Below, in pieces: positions 1 through 11,045 of a DNA stretch of 64,000 nt. The translations under genes and the position numbers were made by a program. Numbering within the stretch: the stretch's first letter is position 1; each line of letters opens with the position of its first letter. Source of the stretch: Aporrectodea caliginosa (taxonomy: Eukaryota; Annelida; Clitellata; Crassiclitellata; Lumbricidae); assembly GCA_020284085.1 (NCBI GenBank), contig JACEVL010000772.1:197501-261500 (forward strand). The letters run 5' to 3'. The notes under the pieces are model-generated. The model did no database searches, was not told the origin of the DNA, and worked only from the letters and a program-made list of their open reading frames with translations.

Positions 1-359
1 AAAAAACATAAAGACCTAAACAGATCAAGAAGGAGAGAACAGGCTTAGGCGTTTGTTGACCAGGCGATGTTACTTTTGAAAACTGTCAGGAACGTAACTT
101 ACATGTACATTGTATACCACGATCGATATAATTATCTCCTCTTATTTGTTACTCACGGCTCCTAGTATCTGCACCCCCACAACGCTGCCCTTCTCCTTAA
201 TTCTGACTTTGGACGACACAGGCGAACTAGAGAGCGGTTGCTATGCGACGTAATATAATAATATATTAGATATTCAACATTATTGTAGAGTTTAAAGGCG
301 GCCTTAAACCGACCCGACAAACTGACTGACAAATTCTAGTTGTTAGTAGTTTTTCTCGC
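1..359. other. non-coding, nothing firm
   Basis: AT-rich DNA without a supported gene. A short minus-strand open stretch of about 25 codons at 170-230 ends at a GTGAGT, but it has no start codon and is too short to call an exon. Confidence 0.5.
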
Positions 360-920
360 TTAACCATACATGCATCTCATGGTTGCCATGGTTATTGACG
401 TAACTTCCTCCTTGATCCGATTTTCCCCGATAAAGTGGGCGTGTCCGAACGTCGTCATAATCGCGCGACGTCACGATCGTATACCTCTAGAAGCAGGTCG
501 TAATCAATGAGTTATTTTATAAGCGCTAGAGAACGTATGACGTATGTTTCCTTCAGCCTGCTTCAAGGTCGCAGTGAAGTCACAATCGCTAAGCGACCTT
601 GACCCCAAGCCAGGCATTCTAAATATAGATATCGATGTTAACTTTTGTGTAGCCTATCACAGCTGAATTACTGTGAAATGAAGCTTGCATGACGTCAGCC
701 AGCGCTCATTAACATAATTGGTGACGTGTCCACTCAATAAACGTCGATGATGACGTCGATTTCTTGATTATGACGTCAGTCAACGCTCATTTTGAGCAGC
801 TTAAGGGCCAAGGCCATTTTGAATCGGCAGCCTCAACATAGATGGTAGCTGCTCGCTCTAGTGATATATTTATATATTAAACATCTCTATGGTCGTAATG
901 TCACGCGATTATGACGTTGT
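360..920. promoter_or_regulatory. CRE (TGACGT) cluster, promoter or enhancer candidate
   Basis: Eight TGACGT/ACGTCA cores lie in about 525 bp: 396, 468 (reverse), 538, 690, 722, 751, 771 and 912. Those at 690-697 and 771-778 are complete CRE palindromes (TGACGTCA). An RFX X-box-like GGTTGCCATGGTTAT is at 381-395. A perfect 9-bp inverted repeat, CAAGGTCGC (564-572) and GCGACCTTG (593-601), resembles nuclear-receptor half sites. GTGGGCGTG near 436 resembles a KLF site and GGCCATTTTG near 810 a YY1-like site. CREB/ATF factors bind TGACGTCA; which gene this controls, and in which direction, cannot be seen. Confidence 0.45.
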
Positions 921-1044
921 CCAGATGTACAATAATTATATTATTCATAATTATTGATTTACATTTATTACGCGCCAAAGATCAGTTATTCAGATTCTGA
1001 GGCGTATTATATTATACGTTAGGCCCCCTACAGTATTAGGCCTA

Positions 1045-1821
1045 CATGAACAAAACGTATGTTCCCTGCGCAAAGTGTATGGTTCCTGCACAGTGGGCAA
1101 CCATTCGAATGCGCTGATTTTCAAACTTCTATTCATATATTCAATGCTGATGAATACATGGCAGTTGTGTGTAGGCCACTTGATAGGAATGTTCTTGTTC
1201 CGCTGAAACTGGTTATGCTATACTCCAGTAATTATGCTGTTTTATTATAGGCAACTTTTAAGTGTTTATCGAAAACCATTTGCACCCCTCGGGCGATTTT
1301 TATGGGTGATAAACCATTTGCACCTCTCGGGCAATTTTTATGGGTCATATGAATTTTAGGCTTACTTGCACAATGACCATGCTGGCTCTTTCTACTTGGA
1401 CGCAAAGCACTTTCAATACACTGAAGAATTATAAAATTTAAGGGTCTCATCGTTATATAGTTTAATGCCTCCCATGACTTTTTTAATAGAATAATAAATG
1501 CATTCTTTGAAGCCATATTGAAATGACGAACTTGGTCGGCTTAAAGAGAACGCTGTTTTGCCACGATATGTTGATATCATTGACAGACGGTATGCATCAA
1601 ATTAATGAAGCGTAAACTATATATCGATGAGAGATTTACAATTATATGTATACTTTTAAAAGCAGCATAATGATTAACTGTGAGCACTTTGTTAACAAAC
1701 GCCCATCGCAAATTTAGGAAAACATGGAATTTAACAACTAACTGTCACTTGAATATTCATGGTTGCGTTGGATATTTAGGCAAGCTTTAACATGGGCTAT
1801 GTATACATGTAGTTCCGAGGT
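1045..1821. other. non-coding, with a short tandem duplication
   Basis: No supported gene. At 1,272-1,348 a 38-bp unit containing AACCATTTGCACC is present twice in tandem with a few mismatches. Short open frames here have no recognisable domain. Confidence 0.5.
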
Positions 1822-2055
1822 CTCGGACTGCCACAGCACAGCATCGTGCCTATGCCTCTGTTGGCCCTTTGCTATGGAATGACCTGCCTACTATAACTCG
1901 AGCTGTGATGTTATCTGGGGCACTACTGTTTCTGCTCGTTCTCTTAAGACTTTTCTTTTTGTGGGGCCCTTCGCACTGGAAGCGCCTCTGATTAGGTTGT
2001 ACTGTGAGAGGCGCTTTATACATCCGTAAATAGAATAGAAATAGAATAGAATACG
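1822..2055 (+). mobile_element. LINE 3' end (CR1/L2-like)
   Basis: The + frame reads VGPLLWNDLP and then LKTFLF, the usual C-terminal signature of CR1/L2-type reverse transcriptase ORFs. It is followed by a GAAGCGCCTCTGA...GAGGCGCTTTATA hairpin and an AATAG-type microsatellite tail, the normal 3' end of such elements. 5'-truncated and dead. Confidence 0.75.
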
Positions 2056-3039
2056 TCTCGCATTAGTAGTCCTATCTGTCTTGAGAAACTGGTTTAGTAA
2101 ACTACTTGTGAACGTGCTTTGGCGAAGCAGATTTACGTAACGCTTTTCCAGAATTTCTTGTGGCAGGCAGGGCAGTGTTTTTCATTCTCTCTTTTTAAAG
2201 CTGTCGCATACATTTCTTGTGCAACTGCATCAATTAGCAATGAGCTGGCAAGTTAATGCGTAGTTCATTGGCTGTCTGCTCTGTGCTGACGATAATGTTG
2301 CTGCTATGCGACTCTGCTAACGGGCTGCAAAACATGCTTGATTTATGCCTTTCTCTTTCCATTGCTATAGGTCTGCAGTTCAATCTCTTAAAGCTCACTG
2401 CATCAGCGTATGTAAATTGGCTAATTCCATTCCTGATTCCATGATTTTAACGGCGTCCCAATTCCATGGTTGCCATTAATAGAATACATCGGCGTGGTCT
2501 TTAACCGCAGGAAATCACCTGCAGTACAGAGACTGCAGTTAGACGATCCTTCTCTTCTGCTTGTATCTGTACACACGCCAGAGACATTGATGAGCTAATT
2601 CAATTACTTCTACACGAAAGCTACTACTTGCCAATGCTGACGTATACTTCTTCCGCTGTTAAGTATACATTAAGGCAGGAGGATGAACTAAATGTCTTCT
2701 GGATTTCCGTGGATAACATCCAGCATAAATCGAGTTATACCAGGGTTGGGAAGGGCGTTATGTCAACCCTCTTAGAGTTCTAGGAATATGCGTGTCCAGG
2801 ATTTCAGACAGAGTTGAATTAGTTGGGCAGCACGTTCCACTAGCTGTTTGTGAATGATTGAGCCTTTTCCAGAGGCAGTATCTAACGAAGGAGTAAGGAA
2901 TGACGGTTTATGAAATCTTTATAGCTTCGAATATTGGTTTCAGGCTTTCTGGTCCTGCTCTCTGCTGACTGGTATCTTGCCCGCATCCTCGCATTCGATC
3001 AATTCTCAGCAATCATTCGACTTCTGCGCCCTCTGATTT
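2056..3039. other. non-coding, nothing recognised
   Basis: Only short open frames without recognisable domains. Part of this may be the decayed upstream portion of the LINE that becomes readable at 3,040. Confidence 0.4.
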
Positions 3040-4200
3040 AAATCATGTGTCCCACAGGGTTCTGTACTGGGTCCACTCTTATTTACGTTATATACAACTC
3101 CACTCGGTTCACTACTTAGTACTTAGCCTAGTGATAGTTCGTAAATCGTAAATCGTAAATCGTAATCTCCAAACTTCTAAAGTACCACTCGAAAGCCAAG
3201 CGCAGGGCACCAGCTTATTCACGAGCGCTGCGTCTAGTCAGAGGGGTTGTCCAAAAGAGTAGTCCGAGGGAGGTCCGAGTCCGGTTTCCAGAGGATCACA
3301 GGATCGCTTGATTACTATTATTTTGTATGCTGATGATACCCAACTAGTCCTGTCATTTCGTAGTTCCACATCTAATCAGACTCTCAACTATTTGTTCCCA
3401 TTTGGATTATAATATCCAGTCCTGGGTGGCTAGTAACAAACTTCTACTGAATACTTCTGAGACAGCGTCAGTTCTTTTGAATGGATGGCTTGCTGGTCTC
3501 GTTAGATGGGCTCGCAGTTTGTGGATAATCTTGGACACCACAATATCATTTTCAGATAAGTTTCAGGATATAAGCAAATCATTCCACTTTCAAATAAGGG
3601 ATATTCTTGGAATCCGATCTTACATGTCCCAAACTGTCTTAGCTTCAATGTCAAGGTTTACAGCCAACTGGATTATTGTCGGCGTAATTCATTTCTCATT
3701 GGCATCACTATAAGAGTGATTTGAACAAACTACAAATGGGCAAATATTCTCTGGATAGAGCCATCACTAAGGTCATTTAATATCAACATATCACATCCAT
3801 CTTGCATTCATTGCACTGGCTGCAAAGAAGGCAGCTTAAATTCTGATTTATTGTCCACAAGGCATAACATTTATACCAGCCGACCTAACTCTGCTTCTTG
3901 CTCACCCTTTAGTATATAAGTAAACATTGCACTTGATCCACGGACATATACTTTGACTCGTGCTGTGCCTCGCACCAGAACTGCATTGGGCTTCTGATCA
4001 GCCTTGGAGGCTGGCCGAAGCATTAGAAATCGCCGCAACATCCTGTGCGTGTCATTGGTTCTATTAATGTCTTCTGGTCTAAACTTAATGTAGTGTCATT
4101 GAACATTTATATAGCGCCCCTTAAAGACATCTACTCAGAGGCACTGTCTGCGCTAGCCCATACGATGTTAAGACTCAACTCTTTGAACTAGTTTATCCAA
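3040..4200 (+). mobile_element. degenerate CR1-like LINE, reverse transcriptase fragment
   Basis: Reverse transcriptase motifs appear in order across frameshifts: QGSVLGPLLFTLY near 3,055-3,100, YADDTQLVLSF near 3,328, NIQSWVASNKLLLN near 3,410, and ILDTTISFSDKF near 3,525. In active relatives the YADD motif holds the catalytic aspartates. A foldback-element piece (3,178-3,262) interrupts the region between the first two motifs. A minus-orientation LINE 3' hairpin piece (TTTATATAGCGCCCC) is at about 4,105-4,165. Stops and frameshifts make it a pseudogene. Confidence 0.75.
3178..3262 (+). repeat. foldback element fragment
   Basis: Contains CACCAGCTTATTCACGAGCG and CAGAGGGGTTGTCCA, shared with copies at 8,486, 20,232 (inverted) and 26,600. 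It sits inside a LINE fragment. Confidence 0.7.
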
Positions 4201-4204
4201 TCTA

Positions 4205-5390
4205 GCCTGGTCTATCACCACTCCTCTTTAACATATATATAGAGGAGCTAATACAGGAGGCAATGGAGGCGATGGAAGAAGGAGTAAAGGTAGGAGGAAG
4301 ACTTATAAAAGCCTTAAGATTTGCTGACGATCAAGCAATGTTGGCGACGACACAGGCAGGTCTACAGAAGATGATGGACAAATTAAATCTGACCCCAAAG
4401 ACATACAACATGAAAATAAACATTGGAAAGACAAAGAGTATGAGGATAAGCCGAGAGGAGGGGTAACAGAGAAAATAAAAATCAACGGTGAGGAGGTGGA
4501 ACAGGTCAAGAGCTTTTGTTACTTCGGAAGCATAATAACAACAGATGCAAGGTGTCAAAGCGACGTGAAACGAAGAATAGCACTGGGGAAAGATGCTTTC
4601 ATGAAAAGAGGAGAATTGTTAAGAGGAGGGCTAAATAAAAGCCTAAAGAAAAGACTGGTCAAAACACTTGTATGGAGTGTGGCACTATATGGGTCAGAGA
4701 CCTGGACCATCAGGAAAGATGAGATTAAGAAATTAGAAGCTTTTGAGATGTGGATCTGGAGAAGGATGGAGAAGGTGAGCTGGACTGAGCAAATAACGAA
4801 CGACGAGGTACTACAAATGGTTGATGAAAAACGATCGCTAATAACAACAATAAGAGAAAGACAGAAGAACTGGGTGGGGCACGTATTAAGAGGAGACTCC
4901 CTCCTGAAAGAAATCATAGAATGGAGAATGGTAGGGAACAGAGGGAGGGGAAGACCCGAGGCAGATGATGCTGGGATGGATGGCCGACGGATACAGCGAA
5001 TTAAAGGAAAAAGCACAGCACAGAGAAGAGTGGCGTCATTGGAAGTTGGAACCTGCCGAAGGGCAGAGAACTTAAAGAAGAAGAATTCTGAGAGGGCAGC
5101 AATAAAGCGAATTAAATTTCGTAGCCTCAGCAAATCAGAGTGGAGGTGGCTGAGGGGTCAGTTCACTTCCTCGCAGCCTGGTCTCGCCACCTAAAGTGTA
5201 AGTTCAACGTACTCATTTTTGTAGCTGATTTTACGGATTTAGGAAAATTACGTATACAACTAGATACATACCATTCTATTCTATTCTTGGGTTGCGACAG
5301 AAGGATATTTTTAACTGTCTTGTCTTTGTCCTATTGAGCATTTGAACTACAGGCCCTTGGGTTGACAAACCATTACGCTAACAAGTAGAC
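4205..5390 (+). mobile_element. second LINE family, reverse transcriptase C-terminal half
   Basis: The first frame reads SPLLFNIYIEE and RFADDQAMLATTQAGL (RT catalytic region, here FADD). After a frameshift near 4,465 a 232-codon frame (4,496-5,194) continues with VKSFCYFGSIITTD, LVWSVALYGSETWTIRK, AFEMWIWRRMEKVSW and GHVLRGD. These match the C-terminal part of the endonuclease-reverse transcriptase LINE family whose ORFs often carry an ETW and WRR...W signature. A similar C-terminus is at 48,294-48,532 on the minus strand. Frameshifted, 5'-truncated and non-functional; the clade is not certain. Confidence 0.8.
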
Positions 5391-5448
<58 letters not shown>

Positions 5449-5473
5449 GTTGTTATTATTATTATTATTATTG
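5391..5473. repeat. (ATT)n microsatellite
   Basis: Nearly pure ATT repeat with one GTTGTT interruption, probably grown from the tail of the preceding retroelement. Confidence 0.95.
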
Positions 5474-5630
5474 TGAGCTGTGACAACGACGCTATCGAAG
5501 TCAATAGCATAGACTAGATTAGTAGCCGTGCAGAGGCCTAATCAGATGATACCTCATGCTCATTTGGAAGCCTTTCAAGTCTATTGTTGAACTGCCTTTG
5601 GATGTGCATCTATCAAAGAACCGTTGTAGT

Positions 5631-6849
5631 CAGGGGCGCAACCATGGTCCAGAAGTTGGGGGACATACTAGAATGTCTGAGTGGAATTGCGAGCGCCGAG
5701 GCTGAAGCTGCAATACTCAGCAAGAATGACTAACGACTAGGGGGACTATGGGGGAGCGTCGTAAGCTCCCCCATCGCAATTTTGAGCATATGATGCCAAA
5801 TGGATTACATTTTGGGCTTTAATTTACCTCAAAATTTTTCACCGATGATTTCGATATAAAAGTACCTAAACCATCTAGATCTGTGAAAAATGTGACTTTA
5901 TTATATAAATAAACTGGACGTGACAAGGGTTTAAGAGAATTGAACGGAAAAGAGTAGAATGAGCTCTAGAACAGTGTTTGTCAAAACTAGGAAAATCGGC
6001 AGGGAGGAAGCCTGAACGGGTCCATTTTCTCAGAATACCGTTAAGGAGTTTACGTTCTTCTACGGTGGCAAATCCCCACCAAACAGAGGAGGCATAAAGT
6101 AGCCGTGCGAGGGTATACGTAGCCCTAACAACGTCAAAGAGACGTTGACCGTGGTGACCGTGGGCGACCAAAACACGTAACCGAACATGGATTTTCGGGC
6201 TTTGCAGCATATTTTGTCCATGTGTGCCCGAAAGCCAATCTCATCAGAGATGATGACACCCAAAATAACCATCTCCTGGACCCGCTCGATGCCAGGGATG
6301 AGGAGGGAGGGCGATCGGTTTGGACCTCCGTCGTTCGACAACCATTTCTCTGGTCTTAGCATGGTTTAATTTAAGATTGCTAATGGATGCATGCCCACTT
6401 AGAGATATGGATCATATGATCAAGTTCAGAAAGAGTGCTGTCAATGCATGGAGCAGGGACAAGCAAGTAGCTATCGTCGGCATATTTAGTGAGACGGTTT
6501 CACTGTATTTAGGTTTAAGGTTAGAAATGACTATGACAAAATCAGTAGGTCCAAGGCCAGAGCTTTGTACTATAGGCCCTACTGGAATTAATGGTACAGA
6601 GGGGAGAGATCGCGGAAGGCAAGAAACCCCTAGCGACTATAGCGGGTATGGGGGAGCGTCGTAAGTTTCCCCCATCGGGGTCTGGGACGGAGCCCCAGAA
6701 ACCGACGCAATTTTGAGCATTTGATACCAAATGGAGTGCACTTTGGGCTCTTGTTTGCCTCACAATTTTCAAAAGTTGGGGGACGGTCCCAAGCTGTTCG
6801 AAAGTTGGGGGACGCGTCCCACGGGTCCCATAGGGTGGTTGCGCCTATG
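5631..6849. mobile_element. hAT-type element with an internal LINE fragment
   Basis: The left end CAGGGGCGCAACCA and the inverted right end TGGTTGCGCCTATG form terminal inverted repeats. The flanks carry a perfect 8-bp duplication GTTGTAGT (5,623-5,630 and 6,850-6,857), the mark of hAT transposition. Inside, a stretch with GGGGGAGCGTCGTAAG occurs twice in direct orientation (about 5,750 and 6,652) on either side of a minus-strand LINE fragment. The element was therefore rearranged or hit by the LINE. No transposase is visible. Confidence 0.85.
5880..6370 (-). mobile_element. LINE C-terminal fragment inside the hAT element
   Basis: Minus-strand frames read PGIERVQEMVILGVIISDE, then LLYASSVWWGFATVEERKLL, then SGFLPADFPSF and LFRSILLNPCHV across frameshifts. 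These match the C-terminal region of a CR1-like LINE family also seen at 45,961-46,880. Truncated and frameshifted. Confidence 0.75.
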
Positions 6850-6857
6850 GTTGTAGT

Positions 6858-8110
6858 ACACCTTAGAAGATTAACTTACGACGAAGAATATTCCTCCAAG
6901 GTGAATAGATTCTTTTCAGTTTATATATAAGATATATAAATGATTTAAGAATTATTGATTCAATAATTTACATGAATCAATAATTCTTATATCATTGATA
7001 TATTTTAGGAATTATTTATTCAATAATTATTTGCTGAAACGTATCGGAAAATGATGGTGGTGTCTAAGATTATTCATAAACTGCAAAATACAGCTATAGC
7101 GATCAACGAGCAACCCATCCAACTAAGTTGACGTGAGCAAATCAATCTTTATTTTATATATAGTATATAGACTATACATAAACTGTGACATGTATATTCT
7201 GTATATAGACCTACGTTGCATATACTATAAATGCTATACCGGTACTTTGTACATTGGAAGTGACAAGGATGCGATAAATATTGAACTTCGTAAGCTTATA
7301 CGAAGCAGCTGAGAGTCTTTGGAAATGTTCTTAATACACGTGTGCTTACATTACATGTACTTGTCGACGATTGAAGGTACAGCTGGCCAGAAACGTAGAC
7401 GATCTGTCTTCAACCAAGGACTTGTTGGAACGACGTTTAGATCGCCTACTCTTGTTGCCTACTAAACAGGTAGAAAGACAATTGCACACCTGTAGTGTCT
7501 TCTCTCAGTCAATCGCCTTGATAGACTTTCCTCTCAAATTACAAGAAGAAATAGACATTGAAAGGCAACATTAGGCACGGCTAGAATCGGCCAGGTAACG
7601 CTAGATGAGGCAGGCTGAGGTAGATTGTAGAATGGGGTACAGCGAGGTAAAGTAAAGTAGATCAGAGTTTGGTTCAGGTAAAATAAACAAGATAATTAAT
7701 AATTATAAAGTAGAGTTAGGTGTGCTAAGATGAGGTGAAATCAAATAAGAATTGATGATGCAGAGTAAGTTGAGGTAAGATCAGATAAAACAGATTGTTA
7801 TTAATGAAAACGCACCCATATCAACTCTCGGCTGCCTAAACACAGATTGTGAGTTTGAAACCTCCTATTATTGGACGAATACGAGACGACAATCTATACT
7901 CACTACTATCAACTTCTATACCTGCCTCATGTAGCGTTACCTATTATAGTTCCTACTATCTAAATCACTGTAGAGAAAGCCAATGGTTTTCCCTCAACGT
8001 GAGCTTGCGCTGTTCATTGTCCCTTCGTCGATTCTCAAACAAAACCAATGCAGGTATGGCGTCGCTATACAAATCTAACCCGATCTAATACCGAGAAATT
8101 CTATGGCGCC
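6858..8110. other. non-coding; one weak exon-like frame
   Basis: Mostly AT-rich. A 67-codon frame at 7,371-7,574 follows an AG (ACGATTGAAG) and contains an alpha-helix-like LARNVDDLSSTKDLLERRLD stretch. No family is recognised and no good donor follows, so it is not called as a gene. 7,600-7,800 is GAGGTAA-rich, locally repetitive DNA. Confidence 0.35.
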
Positions 8111-8227
8111 ATTGTATTATGCCTGTCGATGTGGACGTTGGCCGAATCCAGGTGTATGAATATACAGGTAAATGTTACCTGGTAGATCAGATTGAAAGAA
8201 TATCGACGAATATTTACTACGTTTCAG

Positions 8228-8447
8228 GAGATCAACGGATTCAGTGGGCGACAGAGATTGGGGGACTCAGCCGGCCCACGGCAGCACAGGCTCCCCCTGG
8301 AGGGGTCCGATCGATCCGCCTACCGGAGTCCTCGACCGCACGGACGACCGCCGCTGGTGGCCCCTCAGAAACGCGGACGGTGGCAAGGCTTCTGCTTTCG
8401 ACGAACGAGAACAGGTCGTCGACTGCCATACATCTGCTGGAGAGAAT
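8228..8447 (+). CDS. possible internal exon, unknown protein
   Basis: A GC-rich 220-bp block stands out from AT-rich surroundings. It is bounded by a good acceptor (TACTACGTTTCAG, ending at 8,227) and a good donor (GTAAGA from 8,448). All three frames are largely open. The frame starting at the second base looks most protein-like, with C- and G-ending codons, and contains VLDRTDDRRWWPLRNADGG. That piece faintly resembles the WW region of an SH3 domain, but the match is too short to name. No neighbouring exons could be linked. It could also be a decayed transposon or a chance GC-rich block. Expression is unverified. Confidence 0.3.
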
Positions 8448-8485
8448 GTAAGACTAATGTAATCGTAGAATCCACATTTCTAAAG

Positions 8486-8562
8486 CGTTACTCTGAAGCT
8501 AAGCGTGGGGCACCAGCTTATTCACGAGCGCTGCGTCATGTCAGAGGGGTTGTCCAGATGCA
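8486..8562 (+). repeat. foldback element fragment
   Basis: Shares CACCAGCTTATTCACGAGCG and CAGAGGGGTTGTCCAG with the copies at 3,178, 20,232 and 26,600. Only one arm is present. Confidence 0.7.
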
Positions 8563-9620
8563 CCAGTAGAAACATTATACTCCGATGATGATACATCAGT
8601 TGGGCACATTCACATGAAAACTCACGCAGACAACCACAGGAACATTCAGAAATGCATCCACGGAAACATCCACAGAAATGTTATACGCGGACACATTCGT
8701 TTATATGTGTACCGAAAAGGTAAAGACGTTCACAGAACCATTCAAAAAGACTCCACAAACACCCACAGATACAGACTGCCGCCCACTAAAATATCCGCAG
8801 AAAATTTGCACGAAGACATCCACGAAAGCAACCACACAAACAGTTTGAGAAACATCCGCAAACACATACACAGAAACTTAATACTTACTCGTACATATAA
8901 CACACAGCGGAAACGCAAGGTATTACAATGTCTGCAGTGTATATATATCCTGGCCTGGTTAGCTGCAATGGTTACAGCGTATGTCCCATGCGCTTTCATT
9001 GATGCGGTTGCCGGTTCGCATACCGATGGCGACTTATATCAAGGATTTGAATCTCCGGCTAGCACGGTCTGTGCACGGGAACCTTAAATGGCGTGGCACC
9101 AATTCAAACGGGCAGCGGCGGTGATGGATCTCACCCGATCAAATCATTGGAAATGATCAGAGTCAAGGCCATGTGTTCGCTATAGAAAACGTAAGCAATT
9201 ACATTTTACATTTACTCCTGCAACACATTACGCATTAGATGGCAATATGAACATGTGCCAGCAATACACGTATTACAACGCATACTGTAGGCAACACATA
9301 ACGCATTATAGATTGCAATATATAGGCCCTACTATAGTAAACGCCGAATCACCAGTTTTAGATAAATGACACACAAGCTTGACCTGCGCGTAGGCTACAC
9401 CCACGCACGAGATAATTGCTCATATACACATGAATGTTAGACACACAAGTAAGTAAGCACATTGAGAAAAGAGCGTGCACTCGCGCACTATGAAATAGGG
9501 TCGACTCGACCTAATGACAGAAGGACTGTTCATCATGATTTGTTCTCTAAGTGCTTTATCTCTGCGTCTGAAGGTTCAGAGGCCGCATTGAGCCAAAAAT
9601 GAATAAATATATATGGTTAT
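8563..9620. other. non-coding; CACAGAAACAT-rich repeats and a possible SINE
   Basis: 8,610-8,900 is a degenerate CACAGAAACATCC-type repeat that produces a spurious histidine-rich frame. At about 8,955-9,100 a TAGCTGCAATGG box followed by GGTTCGCATACC resembles the A and B boxes of a tRNA-derived SINE, but weakly. Confidence 0.4.
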
Positions 9621-10210
9621 CCATAATTTAGGGACCGCATAGAGAGAGCGTATGACGAATTATAGGAAGTAAACAGGAAAATCTAGTCAATGAGACATAT
9701 GTGAGCGAGGAAGAGTGGTTCAGTAATAGTTGATAAAAGGGAACAGAAGAAGCACGAAGAGAAAGGGAGAAGCGTGAAGAGTAGCGAACAAAACAAGGAA
9801 AGTAAAAATGAGACAGAAAGTGGCATATAATGAAAGGATGGACAGTTTCGTAATGACACACGGGTGCAAGGATTAACAGTGGGAGGAAGGTATGCCGAGA
9901 AATAGAGAGAAAATTATAAAAAGGAAAATAATAGAAAGACAGACAGACAGACAGTGAGAGCGACAGTGAGAGAGTGAATGACAACGAGAGAGACAGAGGT
10001 GAATATAAATAGGTAACGAGAGATTGGAATAGGAAATGTGAGGCTGATAGAGAGATAGAGGGAGGGAGAGAGACAGAGAGAGACAGACAGACAGAGACAG
10101 ACAGACAGACGGACAGACAGACTGAGACTGAGACTGAGAGAGACAGACAGACAGATAGAGACAGACAGACAGAGACAGACAGACAGACAGAGGCAGACAG
10201 ACAGAGAGTG
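9621..10210. repeat. AGAC/GAGA simple-repeat tract
   Basis: Purine-rich DNA that becomes dense GACA and GAGA repeat from about 9,938 to 10,209. The Ser/Leu/Cys-rich minus-strand frames here are repeat artefacts. Confidence 0.85.
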
Positions 10211-10439
10211 CGCGCAAGGGACAGAGGATAAAGATGGTAGGGAAAACAAGGCGACGCTGTGTCTTGTCGTTTAATGCCACTTTATACCAACTGCCAAGGC
10301 GTGTCTTAAATTCTAAGGAGCTCAGTCTCAATGCTAAGTGAAAATAACCTCGCTTCGTAGATTTAATTCATTTGCTGAGACCTGCTCTGCCTACAGAGAC
10401 TGTGGCGACATCAACTGCCAAAGTCCATAAATAACGAAA

Positions 10440-10531
10440 AATATATATTGAAAGAAGAAAGGACACAAGAAATAAGTGAAAAAGAACTAAGTGGAAGAAC
10501 GAAGGACGTATAAGAAGAAAAAATGGAGGAA

Positions 10532-10564
<33 letters not shown>

Positions 10565-10650
10565 GAAGTAATAGGAAGGAAGAAAAGAAAGAGAAAAGGA
10601 AGGGGATATAAAGAAAAGAAGGAAAGAAGTAAGAAAGTTTGGAAGGAAAG
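10440..10650. repeat. GAAA/GGAA purine tract
   Basis: Strand-asymmetric polypurine run with a core (GAAA)n at about 10,536-10,565. The lysine-rich frame is a repeat artefact. Confidence 0.85.
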
Positions 10651-10901
10651 GAGGAATTACGGGTTGAGCGCTTCTGATTATTTACTTTTGAAGCGGTGCT
10701 ATTTTAAATTTCTAATTAGATTTGGAAAACGATTTGTAAAGAGCTTTGAAGATTGAAGAAACTTTGGCAAATTAAACAACATTGAAAGTCAGTAAACCAA
10801 ACCAAGTATTACAAGAATCAATCAAATGAGTGAATTTTAGTGGAAATGACGAACCCTTAGGCCTATGTCTCGGTAGACAGAACCACAGAATCAATAGAAC
10901 G

Positions 10902-11045
10902 ACACCAAATGACACCTTACTCTGTTCCTATAAAACGACACCAAATGACACCTTACTCTGTTCCTATAAAACGACACCAAATGACACCTTACTCTGTTCC
11001 TATAAAGCGACACCAATATTAATGAGACCTTACTCTGTTCCTTTG
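10902..11045. repeat. 36-bp tandem repeat, 3-4 copies
   Basis: The unit CGACACCAAATGACACCTTA plus CTCTGTTCCTATAAAA is repeated three times almost perfectly. A fourth, altered copy carries AATATTAATGAGA. Confidence 0.95.

Noticed and set aside
165..230. Minus-strand micro-exon SSKVRIKEKGSVVGVQILGA with GTGAGT donor
   Set aside because: About 25 codons without start codon, homologue or partner exon; chance is sufficient explanation.
4496..5194. 232-codon intact frame as a host gene
   Set aside because: Its ETWTIRK, WIWRRM and GHVLRGD motifs are LINE reverse transcriptase C-terminus; the upstream part is frameshifted.
8300..8400. SH3 domain in the exon candidate
   Set aside because: Only a DDRRWWPLRN-like stretch fits; the rest of the SH3 fold pattern (ALYDY, G.VP..YV) is missing, so no name is given.
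9873..10331. Leu/Ser/Cys-rich 152-codon minus frame as a membrane protein
   Set aside because: Derived from the GACA/GAGA simple repeat.
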